Shown here in pieces: positions 1-12,409 of a stretch of DNA of 64,000 nucleotides. Position 1 is the first letter of the stretch, and the number at the start of each line of letters is the position of its first letter. Source of the DNA: Oscarella lobularis (Eukaryota > Porifera > Homoscleromorpha > Homosclerophorida > Oscarellidae); contig NC_089183.1 of the NCBI RefSeq assembly GCF_947507565.1, forward strand, positions 1,364,001-1,428,000, read 5' to 3'. Position numbers and translations under genes: made by a program. Under the pieces are notes generated by a model. It searched no databases and was not told the origin of the DNA. It saw nothing but the letters and a program-made list of their open reading frames with translations.

Positions 1-80
1 CGTTGCGTAGGGTTAGGGTCGTTAGGTTGGGTTGGAGTTGTTAGGTCGGGTTGGGAGTCGTTAGGTTAATTGGCTTGGGG
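1..80. repeat. degenerate telomere-like G-rich minisatellite
   Basis: Short irregular repeats of GTTAGG, GTTGGG and GGTTAGGG flavour run from the window edge to about position 80. They are too diverged for a functional telomere and look like a degenerate minisatellite or an old interstitial telomeric tract. Its true extent is unknown because it starts at the window edge. Confidence 0.45.
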
Positions 81-227
81 TCTCTATAGTTGCGATCGAC
101 GTTCCACAAGCTATATAGCGTGCGTTCAAGTTGCTTTTATATACCATCTTATATACCATCTTTCTCTGTCTCTTCGGTTCCGTCTTGCCGTACCGTCTCG
201 TTGCGTCTCCTCGCGTTGTCACTCGCA

Positions 228-3200
228 ATGAAGCATGCAGGTACAACAGTGGGGCGATTCCCTTTAGTGGGGTAGTGAACAATTGTTGGAACACCATGTC
301 TAACTTGGAACGCCTGTATCTCCGCTTCTGGTCTGCCTCTCGTAATACGGTATTTTATGTTTTTCTCAAAATAGTTCAGGCTGTCCTTGTGAAAATGGTG
401 CAAACTGCGTCTCTGTACGTTGTTCCATTTCTTGGCATTGAAGCTCCAAAGATGACTAGTTACAGTACCGTTCTTGGAATAAACGAGTCATTTGGGGAAC
501 GCTATACTTTTGTGTTTTCCTACAAAGATCTATATATCATTAATTCATAAGCTCAGCTTGTGCCTGATTGTATGTCCTGATACTACAGCCACTAAATTTA
601 GATGCACCTGTCAACGTGAAAGTATAATTTGGTAATTAGAGGATATCTGCACACTTCTATAGATAAAAGCTGCGGTAGTTTTTTATTTGATGTACAGTCT
701 CTGGCAGTGTCCCGCGAATCCTGACAACTTTAACAACTTATTAATCTTTCGTAGGTCTTAACTTGCTTGCTATCTCTCTGCTAATGGGAACGATGCGACT
801 TGTAGCCGGAGAACGAAGTCTATCTACATGCATTCGTCGCGGCGATTTTCAATGTTCCGATGGACAGTGCATTTCTCGACGTCGTCAATGCGACGGAAAC
901 TTTGACGATGGCTCAGACGAAAAAATAGGATGTGAACGAAGGATAAAACGTTCCCGCTGCCCTTCAAATCGATACCAATTCGCAAATGGACACTGTATTC
1001 CATCAATGTACAAGTGCGACGGTGACAACGACTGTGGTGATTTATCAGACGAACAAAACTGTTCTAGCCAATGCCGCCAAGATCCGTCACGGTATTGGTG
1101 CAACAAGGACAACCGTTGTATTCATGAACGTCTTCGCTGCAACGGTATCAACGACTGTAAGGATTTTTCAGATGAACAGAACTGCTCTACCTACTGCCGC
1201 CAAAATCCGTCGTCGCGGTTTCTGTGCAAAGAGAACGATCGGTGCATTCATCGCTTTTATCGCTGTGACGGTGACAACGACTGTGGCGATTCATCAGATG
1301 AGCAAAACTGTTCTAGCTACTGCCGTCAAGATCCATCAGTGTTTCAGTGCAAAAATCGTGCTGACTCTTAATTGTATTCTTAAAATGTATCGCTGTGACG
1401 GTGACAACGACTGTGGCGATGCATCTGATGAGCAAAACTGTTTAGGCTACTGCCGCCAAGATATGTCACGATTTTGGTGCAACAAGTACGGCTCTTGTAT
1501 TCCTGAAATCTATCGCTGTGACGGTGACAACGACTGTGGCGATTCGTCAGATGAACTATGTTGTAATGGGAGCACTAGCAGTCCGGTTTGGCATTGCGAC
1601 GACGGAAGTTGTATTCATGAACGGTACCGCTGCGACGGTGGCTACGACTGCCGAGACTATTCTGACGAGAACAACTGCGGTAGGAAAAATAATTAATAAC
1701 GCACATTACAGTAGTTCGCGCTCCTTGTGATCAGATTAGCGCAAAGCTTCTATAGCTGAATGGGCTCGCGGAATCGTGATTTAGTATGGTTTAAAGAAGC
1801 TAGGTTAGGACGTACTGTGCTTAGACTAACACAGATAGTAATGAAACTATATATAGTACAATCTGAAAATTGCGAGAGTATTATAACCCTAACCCTAACC
1901 CCTATTAAGTGAAAATAGAAGATAATCTGCAGATTTTTCATTTTAGACAATGGAAATACTGTAATTATTGCCGTTCCAACAACTCTCTGTGCAATGATGG
2001 TTATGATATTTACTCCTCTAATTGTAATTTGGTGCAAAAAACGTTTTGCCTGCGAATGCACCTGCCAACGTCATACGACAGAAGATCAAATGTCTGTCGC
2101 ACAAAGTGCCGTTGAAATGCAAAGATAGACATCGAATGAACTTCAGGATTCTGACATCGCTGCGGAAATAGGCGACTTGGGCATTTGTCCTACACGTTTA
2201 AAAGTAGAGAAAGACATTGGAGAAGGTTGACTGCATTCATGTGAATAAATGATCCATTTGAGAGATGTTTGTGTATCTCTTTGTGTAGGTAATTTCGGAA
2301 GAGTCTACAAATGTTTGTTGGACGGAAGTACAGTTGCCGCAAAATCAGCTAAATCAGGTCCTAGATTCATTTCAATATGAATACACAATTAAGTGCCATT
2401 GAACGATGTAGGACTAAATGCGCGCGACTTCATTTTTGAAGCCCTTACAATGAAATGTCTTAGTCATCCAAATGTTATGACGTTGATCGGAATTTGCTGT
2501 TCGCCCAATCCTGAACACGAGCAATACTACAGACCTATGATAGCGCTTCCGTACATGGTTCTACGAGACTTGAGAACATATTTGCGCAAGCAGCGATCAC
2601 TATACAACCTCCGTTTTTCAGTGGAGAATGACGGCGGAAACGTGACTATTCCCCCTGATGTAACGTTTGTTTGTTTGTTTTATATTCATTTTCCTTATTA
2701 TTTAAGCTATCGTTTCTAGCTTTTCAGACTCATTCAGTTTGGATATAAAATTGCAAAAGGAATGGAATATTTGACAGGGAAAAGGATACTACATCGAGAT
2801 TTGGCAGCGCGAAATTGCATGTATGGATCAACGCTTTCATTATGATTAACCGAGTGAATGGCTTTAGGGTAAACTGGGATCTCACTATCAAAATATCCGA
2901 TTTCGGATTAGCCCGAGCACTAACAGAAGGCAAAGACTATTACCGGATTACACAAGGCAAAGTGGGACTTCCGATTCGATGGGTTGCTCTAGAAGGTTTC
3001 ACAAAAGGAATATTTACAACAAAAAGTGACATAGTAAGTCAGTTAGAGTGCAAACTGGACCTACTGTATAATAAGTTCGTGTCTATTCAGTGGTCGTATG
3101 GCATTACATTTTGGGAAGTGATGACAATGGGGATGACTCCATATCCTGGTGTTGGCGTCGGTAACCTCGTTACGCTTCTTCAAGAGGGAATGCGACTCAG

Positions 3201-3417
3201 CCAGCCTAAGCATTGCCCTGATCGAATGTACACTGCTAACGATCATTGATATCACTCACACTGTTGCTTCAAACATTTTTTTTTCTAATTTAGATTCAAG
3301 TTAATGGCTGACTGTTGGTTGGAAAACCCGGAAAAACGACCGTCGTTTCAGATTTTGGTCAACGATGTCAGTGAGATCATGTTGGCAACAAAAGCAGCAG
3401 AATACACAAGTGTTTAG
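228..3417 (+). CDS. LDLa-repeat receptor tyrosine kinase, one frameshift and one in-frame stop
   Basis: Single-pass receptor with seven LDL-receptor class A repeats, a transmembrane helix and a cytoplasmic tyrosine kinase. Exons by phase matching: 228-240, 755-1679, 1947-2225, 2289-2357, 2394-2664, 2728-2820, 2868-3033, 3091-3227, 3294-3417. The 13-nt first exon (MKHAG) splices in phase to complete a signal peptide. LDLa units (Cys-rich, [12 protein letters not shown]) fill 820-1679; the membrane helix with a WCKKR stop-transfer is at about 1960-2040. Kinase marks: GEGNFGRV loop, VAAK lysine, HRDLAARN (about 2792-2815), [21 protein letters not shown], and RPSFQ near the end. Oddities: an extra base near 1372 shifts frame in LDLa 5, and TAG at about 2124 lies between membrane and kinase in the shared frame. 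A 51-nt frame-neutral intron ending at the cag before 2145 could remove the TAG. Real gene, recent pseudogene and assembly error are all possible; the kinase itself looks fully functional. Confidence 0.85.
1885..1902. repeat. interstitial telomeric repeat (CCCTAA)n inside an intron
   Basis: About three perfect CCCTAA units (vertebrate-type TTAGGG on the other strand) lie in the 267-nt intron before the transmembrane exon of the LDLa kinase gene. Too short to act as a telomere; probably a relic of break repair. Confidence 0.6.
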
Positions 3418-4842
3418 CAACCAACAGTGACTTTAGAACTCTCTCACGTTGAAGTTCAAATTAGTTTTGGATGCTCTCTGATGTTTAGTTATGGGTTTCG
3501 TTTGTGTTGGTATCTTGTTCATAGACTAGAAACCTTGTGCTGCTGATACTTGAATGAAATACATATAAATGGCTTCAGACGATTGACCTGGACGATAGTC
3601 TAGCGAAATAATTTGCCGACATGCAGCTAGACGCCCAATCAACGAACAGAGCTGGATTTGTAAAGGAAAAGAAAGCTACAGTAGTGATTGCGTTTCCTTG
3701 ATGCACATTGGTCAATAGGGGGCCCAATTAAGTGGGGGCCCTGCATGATGTCTAAGCGCCATCGCCGACTTATGGACGACAACGGCTTTCTTTGACAGAA
3801 AAGCTGCCTTGAGGAGAAGGGAATAGGGACGTCCAAACTTCCGCTTCGCTATAGAGAACGCGTTGAGTTCGAGAAAGGGGGCGAAATCGTGAACTATGCC
3901 CCTGTTGTCGAAGCAGAGTGATGCTCTGTTTTCGAACGGCTGCTAAGGATCGGAAAGAGCACTGTCCGACGAAGCATTTGGTCGAAAAGAGCGCAATAAT
4001 GCCTGAAACCAATCAATCGCTAGCGCGCGTTGCGGTTTCATGCTGATTTCAGGAGTCAGCGAAATCCAAGGGTCCGCCTGTTCTTTTTCGTCTCGCTGCA
4101 TCGTTTCTTTGCGCTCGCAGACGGGGCAGGTGAACCGACCGCTAAAGGTGTGATCGCGTCAACTAAGTTCCGGGAAGACCTACTAATTGTCATCGCCGGC
4201 ACGGTGATTGCGCTGTACGTTTGGGCGAAAAAGAAACGGCGTCGGCGCGATTGCGCGTTGCGACCACGGCGTCGTCAAGATCGTCTCGCAGTCGTTTTTG
4301 CGCCGGCCCTCGCACGCCGTTAATTGATCCGGTTCGAATTGGTCTTTTACCTGAAAGACAGGACGCAGTTCCGCATGCAAACGCTTCCGTGGATGGTCAT
4401 ATCTATACGGAAGCACCGGAAAGGGTCTACCTGGTGAAGGTCTTTCTGGCAAAGCTGAGGGTCAAGTCTACGAGCCGTAGCACGTTATGGGGTATCATCA
4501 TATGTGAGATAGAACTCTCGCTGGCATCTAGTCGATCATGTGCAAATAATGATCGTTGATGAGTTAGGCAACCAGGCGCGTAACGGGCAAAACAAAGTAG
4601 TCTATAGCCTTTCTGCGCAGTGCAGCCGCGTCTACAAGGTTAACGTTTGTCTTGCTTAAACTCCAGTGGAAGTCAACTAAGGATGTTTTTCTAGTGCTAC
4701 TAGAAAATCATAGAGGCGAGATGCCAGAGCTATATACCGGTAAGCTTGAATTGCATATGAATAGAAAAACCAAACTATTCGACTCTTCCTTTCCGTCTCA
4801 TTGTTTTGTCTAGTTGCGTTGCCTTGCCTGGTTTTACTCACC
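3418..4842. other. intergenic, no recognised gene
   Basis: Downstream of the kinase gene. It holds only a short open stretch at about 4153-4323 with a hydrophobic run followed by an Arg/Lys cluster (LYVWAKKKRRRR), which could be an orphan membrane exon. Another frame at 4375-4470 reads a Gly/Lys-rich stretch (KGLPGEGLSGKAEGQ). I cannot connect either by splice phases. Confidence 0.3.
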
Positions 4843-4857
4843 ATGAAGTATACTGAG
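4843..4857 (+). pseudogene. orphan copy of the LDLa-kinase first exon (MKYTE)
   Basis: ATG AAG TAT ACT GAG followed directly by gtaatg has the same form as the short first exons at 228 (MKHAG) and 35989 (MKHAAG), with a similar pyrimidine-rich leader. No LDLa exon follows before the next gene, so it is probably a stranded duplicate. Confidence 0.35.
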
Positions 4858-5649
4858 GTAATGGTGCGACGTACGCTTTCCGAGAAGAAGGAACGAGTGA
4901 CCAGTCTGATGAGTACAGCCATATATAGACCATGCATCGAGGCGCTGAATACAGACATCGAAAGCCAGACAACGCCTAAAACCGTCCGATTCCCCAGTGT
5001 CGCGTCGCTGCAATCTATAGTCTCGTATTCTCCGGCGGATGACGTTCGGTATTCTGCTTGGCTCCTTTTTTTCTGCGGAGTATAGTAGTACATATTGCGT
5101 GATAAAGTAGACGTTATGGCGTTATGAGGCTCCGGAGCGTGTAAAGACTGAACTTGATATCAGCAGAGGCGTTTAGTTAGTACTAATGAACAGTGCGCAA
5201 ACACGGAGTTCAGACAGATTCGTGGCGCAGACATTACGTGGAACAACGTGCCCATTGGATAGGGTCGTCTCGGCAGTATCCGTATGATATCCTGCGTGCG
5301 CTGTCTCGAGAATCTAGTGACTCGCTAACAGTAATTGGTACTCCAGTAACGAGACAGAGTCGACCGCAAATAAAGCGTTGATTCATACATGTAGACTTTG
5401 AAACGTACTCTTGGCTAGTTCAAAAGAATCCCTCCAGACGGAGAGCGTAAAAAAAGAATTTCGGTTTCGGTGTTAAGAGTATATGTAGGCAGGATTGATG
5501 ACAGAATAACGCTAAATGCACCGTCCAACCTTGACGTGCATAAGTTATAACAACTTTCTCTCGAAGGGACAAAGGTATATATTAGGATGCCACTGTTAGC
5601 TAGACCCTTTAACGACACAATGTATATACAGCGAGTGACTCACATAAAG
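4858..5649. other. intergenic, nothing recognised
   Basis: No exon, RNA or repeat could be supported. It should contain the promoter of the VWDE-like gene that starts at 5650. Confidence 0.4.
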
Positions 5650-8600
5650 ATGGCGAAAACTCTCCTTGCTCTCACGGTTCTACTTGTCGGAGGCAAGGCA
5701 TTTCTATTTAGCATATGCCACTGGCTGCATTGACTGTTTTTTATAAAGATATTTTCAAGCAAGTAAATGCTTTCTCTTGTCCACCAGGAGATCCCTGTGC
5801 CGGAGGTACAACAACCTACGCTCTCTATAATCGGCTTATGCAGAGCGCATGTGAATGACTCAATAAATGTTCCTTAGATATAAATATCATAAGAAACGGA
5901 AACAAGCGAGGAGTGGACGTCCCTGTAGTTCCTGGACAAGAAATATGCGATGCAGTCTTGAACGCTGGATGGTATCGGTTTGTCGATGGTGACGGAAATC
6001 CGCTGACAATTGCTGTGCAAGGAGACAGCAATGGACGCCATCAGTGCGTAAAGTCTGGTCACTGCAGCACTACTGTTCCCATCTCTTTGACCGAGCCAGC
6101 CCCAACAAAAGCCGGATTAACTAAGCTGCTGAAGGGATGTATGAATTTCGTTAGGTGCTGTCTTTTCTCCGTCAATGTGTGCGCTCGTTTCTGCGAGAAC
6201 AATGACATTGGAACGATTTATTATCTTACTCCGCCCTCCGCGTGTTCAGTTGCCTTCTGCACCAGTACTTTCTCCAGTATTTACCCTTCAATAATGTAAC
6301 GCTATTTTTAGATGCTAAAGGCTGCAAGGCTGACTCTCACTTGGAAAACGGGCTGTGCAAACGTAAACTATGATCTATATGTTGCCTTGATTAAAAGAAG
6401 CGCACAATTTTTTTGTCTTTTTAGAGTCGTATCCTACATTGACCTTTGATCCAGTGATTACAGCTGATTCTCGAAAAGTTTCAGACACGAACAAAGAAGT
6501 CATATTTAAGTGTCAAGTATTTGGCCCGGAAACAAATAACGCAGAGTACGTTATTGATTGGATAAAAGACGCTGAAGAAACACCAATAGTGACGAAAACC
6601 ATAAGCTCGACAAAAACGCCAGCGGAAGTTACTTTACGTGAGCTTTTTGGAGTTGAAGACTTGCTAGACCCAAAAGTAAAGATGGGCTTTAATGTACGTA
6701 TGCAAGGTACAATGTAGCACCTCTGCCTCTTAATTATCTATTACTTTAGCTTGTCTGCCAAGCAACTGCCATGTTTAAAGGAAATAAGGCAAAGTCTCCT
6801 GTTTTGCGTAGTAACTCTTTCTACGCAGGACTTTCCGTAACAGAGACAATATTGATAAAAAGCGTTTTTTAAAAATTTCTGTTTAGGTTGAACCCGTGAC
6901 CTTGTTTGTTAGTGAGAATGACAAAGTCGACAAGCACAGAATATTTGTGAAGCCAACAGTTCCTATTGTTTGTGAAACTAACCAACCTTGTTATTTGAAC
7001 GTGGGATTTGGAGGTGCCACGTTTCGCACCCAACAGGAAGTTCTTTCTTCGAAATGCGGTGTTCGGTTTGACGAACGCAACTGGGATACATTTCAATTTT
7101 TTGAAATAGCTGGAGTCCGCGATCAAGTTGAAGATGGACAAAGCTCTCAAAAAATTAAGGTTTCTGCAACTTATCCCCTTCAAGACCTACTATCAAAAAA
7201 AATAGCCAATGAATGGTTTCAACTTCCAGACCAATATATTGAGGTTAGATTAAGAGTACAAGTTCTCACTGAAGTTGTACTGTACATGAGTTTCATCATC
7301 CAATTTTAGGTTAAAGTTGCAAATGCCCATTCATCAAGTTGCAAAGGCACTGGAGATCCCCATTATACAACATTTGATAACAAGTATACAGTGTAATACC
7401 AATAGCATCATCTAATTCTCTAAATAGTTATTATCACTACTATAAATACGGTGATTTCTGGCTAGCACGAAATCGGGGACAAAGAACATCGGGAGTATTA
7501 GAAGTAAGATAATATCGTACAAAATACAGTGCCCCATGAGCATAAATAGGTCCAATCAAGAATTTGGGCTTGTCGCGGGGTCACTAACCCCGTTAGCTGC
7601 CACTGTGGAGTTGCTGTGCGTGAAGGAAATCATATTGTTTCTATCGACCAATGCTATTGGCAACAAAGGAATCCAGATGTCACCTACGTTCCCCCAAGAA
7701 TAAAGAAACACACACCAGGTGAACTTCCAAGATCTTTTCGAATTTACAAAAATGCTGCAGGCACCTCACATAAGGTAAAATACGAGAGGACACTTGATCA
7801 AACATGCAGGACAATATCAACACAGTTACTTTGAAATGACTAGATTCAGCTTCCTTCGGGAGCCGCAGTAAAAGTGGAAGCTCGCACGTGGGGCATGAGC
7901 GTTTTTGTTCAATTTAGTGAAGAAGATCAAGGTAGAACAGAGGGATTTTGCGGAAACAACGATGGAAATTCAGGAAATGATTTGCGAGGACCTAACGGTC
8001 AAATGTATACCAAAGATAGAAAAAATATTGTTGAAGACGCTTTTGCAAATGCCTGGAGGTTTGGCCTGTTTTTATTTATTAAAAAATGTTCAGTATGTTT
8101 GGTTTAGAGTAAAATCAAACGAAAATTTGTTTGGTAAAGAAGTTCTCCAGCAGATAGAGAAAGACGATCCGGTGATACCTAGTAATAACTTTTGTCAGTG
8201 CACCTCAAATCGAAACGAACTCACGGGAACGTTGGACTGCCCTGAATATGAAGACTCTCTTTTAGTGCAAGCAAAGGCTTTCTCAGGAGAAGGGTGGATT
8301 CATAACACGCCCGTCCTAAAAACAAAGCGTGCTGTTGCGAAAGAAAACGACATTCCAACTGATGAAGATGACGTTGAAGACGACTATGAGTTTGTTTATG
8401 ATATAAATGCTAACCCTCCTATTCCGCAGTGGCCAACTCAGAGCGGAATAACAAAAGAAGTAGCCGTTCAGACATGCACCGATGTACTACTTTCATCACC
8501 TGTTGCTAAGTCCTGCATTGCCGACGGCAGAATAGAAGAGATCACCCGTGAAACAATTGACTCTTGTGTCGAAGATATCAAGGTACACCACACTGCCACA

Positions 8601-10831
8601 ATTTACCACGCAGTCAAAACTGGTCATTTCTTAGCTGACCGATGACCTATCTATTCCAAATGCATACATTGCATCTGTTCTGCAGCAGTGTGAAGAAAGT
8701 CTGGCGAAGGATGTTTCTTATTGGAAGCCAAACGTTAGCGCTGAAGCTGACGCTAACGATACCGTGTTAGAAGAAGCCTCAGATTTCTTTCTAAAGCCTT
8801 CTCTTCCGCCAGTAATAGCTGAGTCAATTTGTCCAAATGACTGCAGCGGTCGTGGCCAGTGCGTCAATGCAACGTGCATCTGTCACTCTAATTTTACAGG
8901 GCCAGACTGCTCTATTGTTGCTGACGCGCCTCCAACGGTCATAACATTTGTAAACAACGGCTTGTGTGACCGACGAAAAAAACCTTGCAAAACGGCATAC
9001 GTTGTTGGAGAAGGATTTGTCGACAATGAAAATTTATCATGCGTCGTAGAAAATTTGGTAAGGGAATACGATTGGCTTTTCAGACAACAAAAGGGTGTAA
9101 TTTTTAGGCAACCGGAGAAACCTTCAAAGTGATCTCGTCGTTTCAGAGCATTTATGAAGTTACGTGTGCTTTGCCACCTACTTCTGTCAAACCTTACAGT
9201 TCTCTCAGTGTTTACAACGAACCGTTTCAGCACTTCTCTATTAGAGTCACGGTTGATGGCAAAAAATTCAGCAAAGCGCTTATCTACACTATTTACGACT
9301 CTGGCTGCTTCAACTGCATTGGCCCTGGACAATGTTCAAGAATAGTATTATATAATAATTCTGTATGTTAATTAAATTGCATCCATTTCCTTTAGATCAC
9401 CTCGTGCATTATTGAGAATCATTGCTTCGCTAATGATGAGCCAGATCCCGATAACTGGTGCCAGCAATGTCTGTCTGACAAAGATACCACAGCGTTCACA
9501 AATAGAACAGGTACGTCTAGTTCGTCAAACGTTCATTAAGAGATTTGCGAAATTTTTGGCTGTTAGATAATGCTCGTCCCTACATAGAAGCGCCAGAAAA
9601 GCTGTTTGTCGTGCAAAATGATCTGTTCTCATTTATCGTTCCAGCGGCGGATCCGGACAATCGGCCAATAGATGTAGAAGTTTTCAATGAAGACGACAGA
9701 CTTACATCACAAGTACTAGAGTCAAAGAATTGGACGTGGCAGGCTCCCCCAAGCATACGCAATACAAGTCGTTTTTCATTCATTGCTACAGACGAATGCG
9801 GAGCCACCAGCGACATCTATAAACCCGACATTCACGTGATAGACTGCCCCTGCAAACCAAACGGACAATGCGTGAGGCAAGACGGTGGACCTATTGGATC
9901 CGGCCGATACAAATGCGATTGCGACTACGGCTACAACGGAACGTACTGCGAACGTTTCATAATACCGACAATGTTCTTTCAAGAGACACCTCAACGTAAT
10001 AACTCGTTGATTACTTTTCAAGTATACGGTGAGAAGGAGACGCAGCTTGGCGCCTTGCGCCTTTTTCCTGAAGGACTAATTCAAATACGAGACAATGACA
10101 GTTCACACCTGAAAGAACTTGTCTGTACTATCCAAGAGGAAATCGACGTCACAACAGAGACTTTCGAAGCTGAGAGCGAACAACTGCAAGTTTCGGTAGA
10201 CCCCAAAAATCGCACCCTGAAAATTAACGGAACAGCGACAATAGAATCCTACTTGAAGGCAATGGAATCGCTTAATTATTCGCACGTAGGAAAGAGCTTT
10301 CCACTGAAAAACAGAAACGTATTTTGCCAGGTAACTGATAGCAGTGGACTCCGTTCTTCCAAGATTCACATCGTAATCGGTTTCGATCACTGTCTTGCTG
10401 AGCCGTGCGTTCACGGAACGTGCCAAACGACAGAAAGTGGATACCAATGCTATTGTTCGGCTGACTACGAAGGTGGACACTGCCAGTGGAGCAAGGCGGA
10501 TCGTCCTACATGTTCCTGGTGCTGTGACGCTAGCGAAAGGGATGATTCGTGCAGACCAAGCGATTCCTACCCTGCGTGCAGCAGCAATTGCTGCAAGCGC
10601 GAAAAAATTTGCACCGCCCAGGGTCTCTGTTATTGCACAGACTTCTCCACTACTTTCGCCAACTATTGCGCTCCCAATGACGCGCTCTGTTGCTACTCAG
10701 GAAGAGAAGAAAACAAGGAGCTGTGCTTGTCGAACTACGGGCATCTTCCTGACTGTGAAAAAGATTGCTGCAATCAATCTGAGAAATGGAAAGGAACGGC
10801 TGTGTATGCTTGTGGAGTGACGCTTCCATGA
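5650..10831 (+). CDS. VWDE-like: VWDE-like secreted protein: D8C, VWD and EGF domains
   Basis: Fifteen exons whose phases all agree give about 1414 aa with no frame break: 5650-5692, 5788-5850, 5878-6264, 6312-6362, 6425-6693, 6887-7243, 7310-7392, 7428-7503, 7550-7774, 7844-8058, 8108-8582, 8635-9057, 9147-9344, 9396-9510, 9567-10831. Order: signal peptide; D8C module as in uromodulin and VWDE (DPC start, GWYRF, CC pair, YYL..C..AFC); a VWDE-type linker; VWD from CKGTGDPHYTTFD to GFCGNNDGN..ND; an acidic linker; an EGF at 8831-8915; a Cys-rich piece (DNWCQQC); two more EGFs at about 9850-9960 and 10390-10480; and a Cys-rich C terminus. No membrane segment, so a secreted matrix protein. Oddities: intron 1 is GC-AG (g|gcaagg), intron 2 is only 27 nt (or else a sense stretch with a TGA), and intron 7 is 35 nt. 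Confidence 0.9.
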
Positions 10832-11439
10832 AAGTCGTTTGACTGAAAAACTGTTGATTTCTCTCTTTGGTTTTTTTTGCTTTCTTCTTCTGTCTGCCGA
10901 TATCCGCTGATCAAGCAAGCTCTAGCAGAACTTCCGTTCTCCTTAAATTTACTATAGGTTCCAAAATCACAACGCCTATACCAAAGACACATTCACCAAG
11001 GCATAGATAGACTAAATAACGACCTCTATGCATGTTCAGAGGCCATTCCGTTAGCACCTCGATCTTAAGAGGGCTCTTTGGCGTTAATGCAGCTCTGCAA
11101 GACAATTAAAGGCGTGCAGTCGTTTTCAAAAGTTAATTTTTGTGTTGCCTGCACACTCTGTGAAAGTCAAATTTTCTTCCAGTGATTGAATTCAATTAAA
11201 TAGTGGGCCAATCACATTCCACAAGTTCGTGGTGACGATCTATGTAAGGCGTGGTGTGTTGCGCTGGTATACCTAAGCCTCAGTCGTTTAAGTGTGAGAA
11301 CTTGTCCAATCTCTCCACTAGCGTGCGATTCAAGTTGCCTTGCATGCATGTAAGACGGTTTTAGGAATTCAAGAGGGAATGCGACTCAGCCAAAAATTCA
11401 TACGTTTTAATTACCTATTATATATCTACTACCGTATAG
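10832..11439. other. intergenic with a 27-bp scrap of kinase exon
   Basis: No gene. At about 11367-11393 the sequence matches the QEGMRLSQ stretch of the LDLa kinase (3178-3204) and then diverges at once. It marks one breakpoint of the local rearrangements. Confidence 0.4.
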
Positions 11440-11935
11440 GCTGAGCTATCAATCAGTAACTGGGTTATTAATCTGCCTCGCTAACGGTATTTGGTAAGTG
11501 CACACATATATATAATACTCTGTCAAGCTAATGAAGCTTCCTTATAGACATTGCCGTGATCCTTCCACTGCTATTGAGACAACATCAGAGTTACTGTAAA
11601 TACAAGAGTATGATTGACTGATGGATTTACCCTACTACAAATTGCCATGACCAAGGTACATCACAACGTGCTCCCGAAAAAGTTTCCACACATTTTATTA
11701 CTAAGTTTAGGAATACCTGGTCATTTTGGTGGTTATCTCTCACTGATTTGCTGGTGGGCCAGTTCTGTCTCTAACACGGCTTTGACAGTCTGCATGGAAA
11801 CACAGGGACGGTTCAGCCACAAGATAATCCAGCTGACTCTATGGCTAATTATCTCTGGAGGACCGGTCGCAGATATCTTTTGCATTTTACAGTCATGCGG
11901 ACATCCCTCTGAGCACGGATTCTAGAGTGCTCTAG
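11440..11935 (+). pseudogene. fragment of a Frizzled-like 7TM receptor
   Basis: Three consecutive exon remnants match the receptors at 25163 and 28642: exon 3 (about 11447-11491, ending in gtaagt), exon 4 (about 11544-11658, C.YKSMID core with an in-frame TGA) and exon 5 (from about 11710, GYLSLICWW..SSVSNTALTV). Exons 1, 2 and 6 are absent. It is a stranded, stop-containing copy about 13 kb from the main array. Confidence 0.7.
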
Positions 11936-12409
11936 AGAGACTGAGAGACGTCTGGCAAGTCTGGCAATCGTTCTTCCTCGACATGATAGCGCGCGCATAG
12001 ATCTATGATGCCCGCTCATAAACTGTCTTCTTTCGCGTTGTCCAGCGATAATTGTCCTGGCAAGTGATTGGAAGAGGTCTACGATGAAGGGAGGAAGCTA
12101 GCGACGTCAATCTGTCTTGTGTTCGAGACTGAGAACCTCGTCGATGACAGATTAGAGTCACTAGGCACGTCCTAGGTCCGTTTTGACGCTCGGGAAGCAG
12201 AATTGTCGTTGTTTAGGAATTGAGTAGTCCGTTCAATGTCTCTCTGACCTTGCTAGCGTTCAAAAATTATTGAGGGAAACCGAAAACTGGGCAGAATTGA
12301 AACGTCGGGTAATAAAAACACTTGCGTCTGTGAGAAGTGGCAAGTGATAGTCGACTCTTCTGCGCGATCGAGTTTCCTGGTCCATGAATAACTAATCAAA
12401 TTGTTACAG
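11936..12409. other. intergenic or unresolved 5' part of the ankyrin gene
   Basis: No exon could be fixed here. The ankyrin exons downstream begin with an acceptor at 12409, so a first exon should lie upstream, but I found no phase-consistent ATG exon. Confidence 0.25.

Noticed and set aside
131-550. 139-codon + strand reading frame
   Set aside because: It covers the first exon and intron of the LDLa kinase in another frame, has no domain and crosses the good donor at 241.
4030-4559. Two overlapping ORFs with basic clusters
   Set aside because: No conserved domain, no splice partner, and frames differ; listed only as unassigned.
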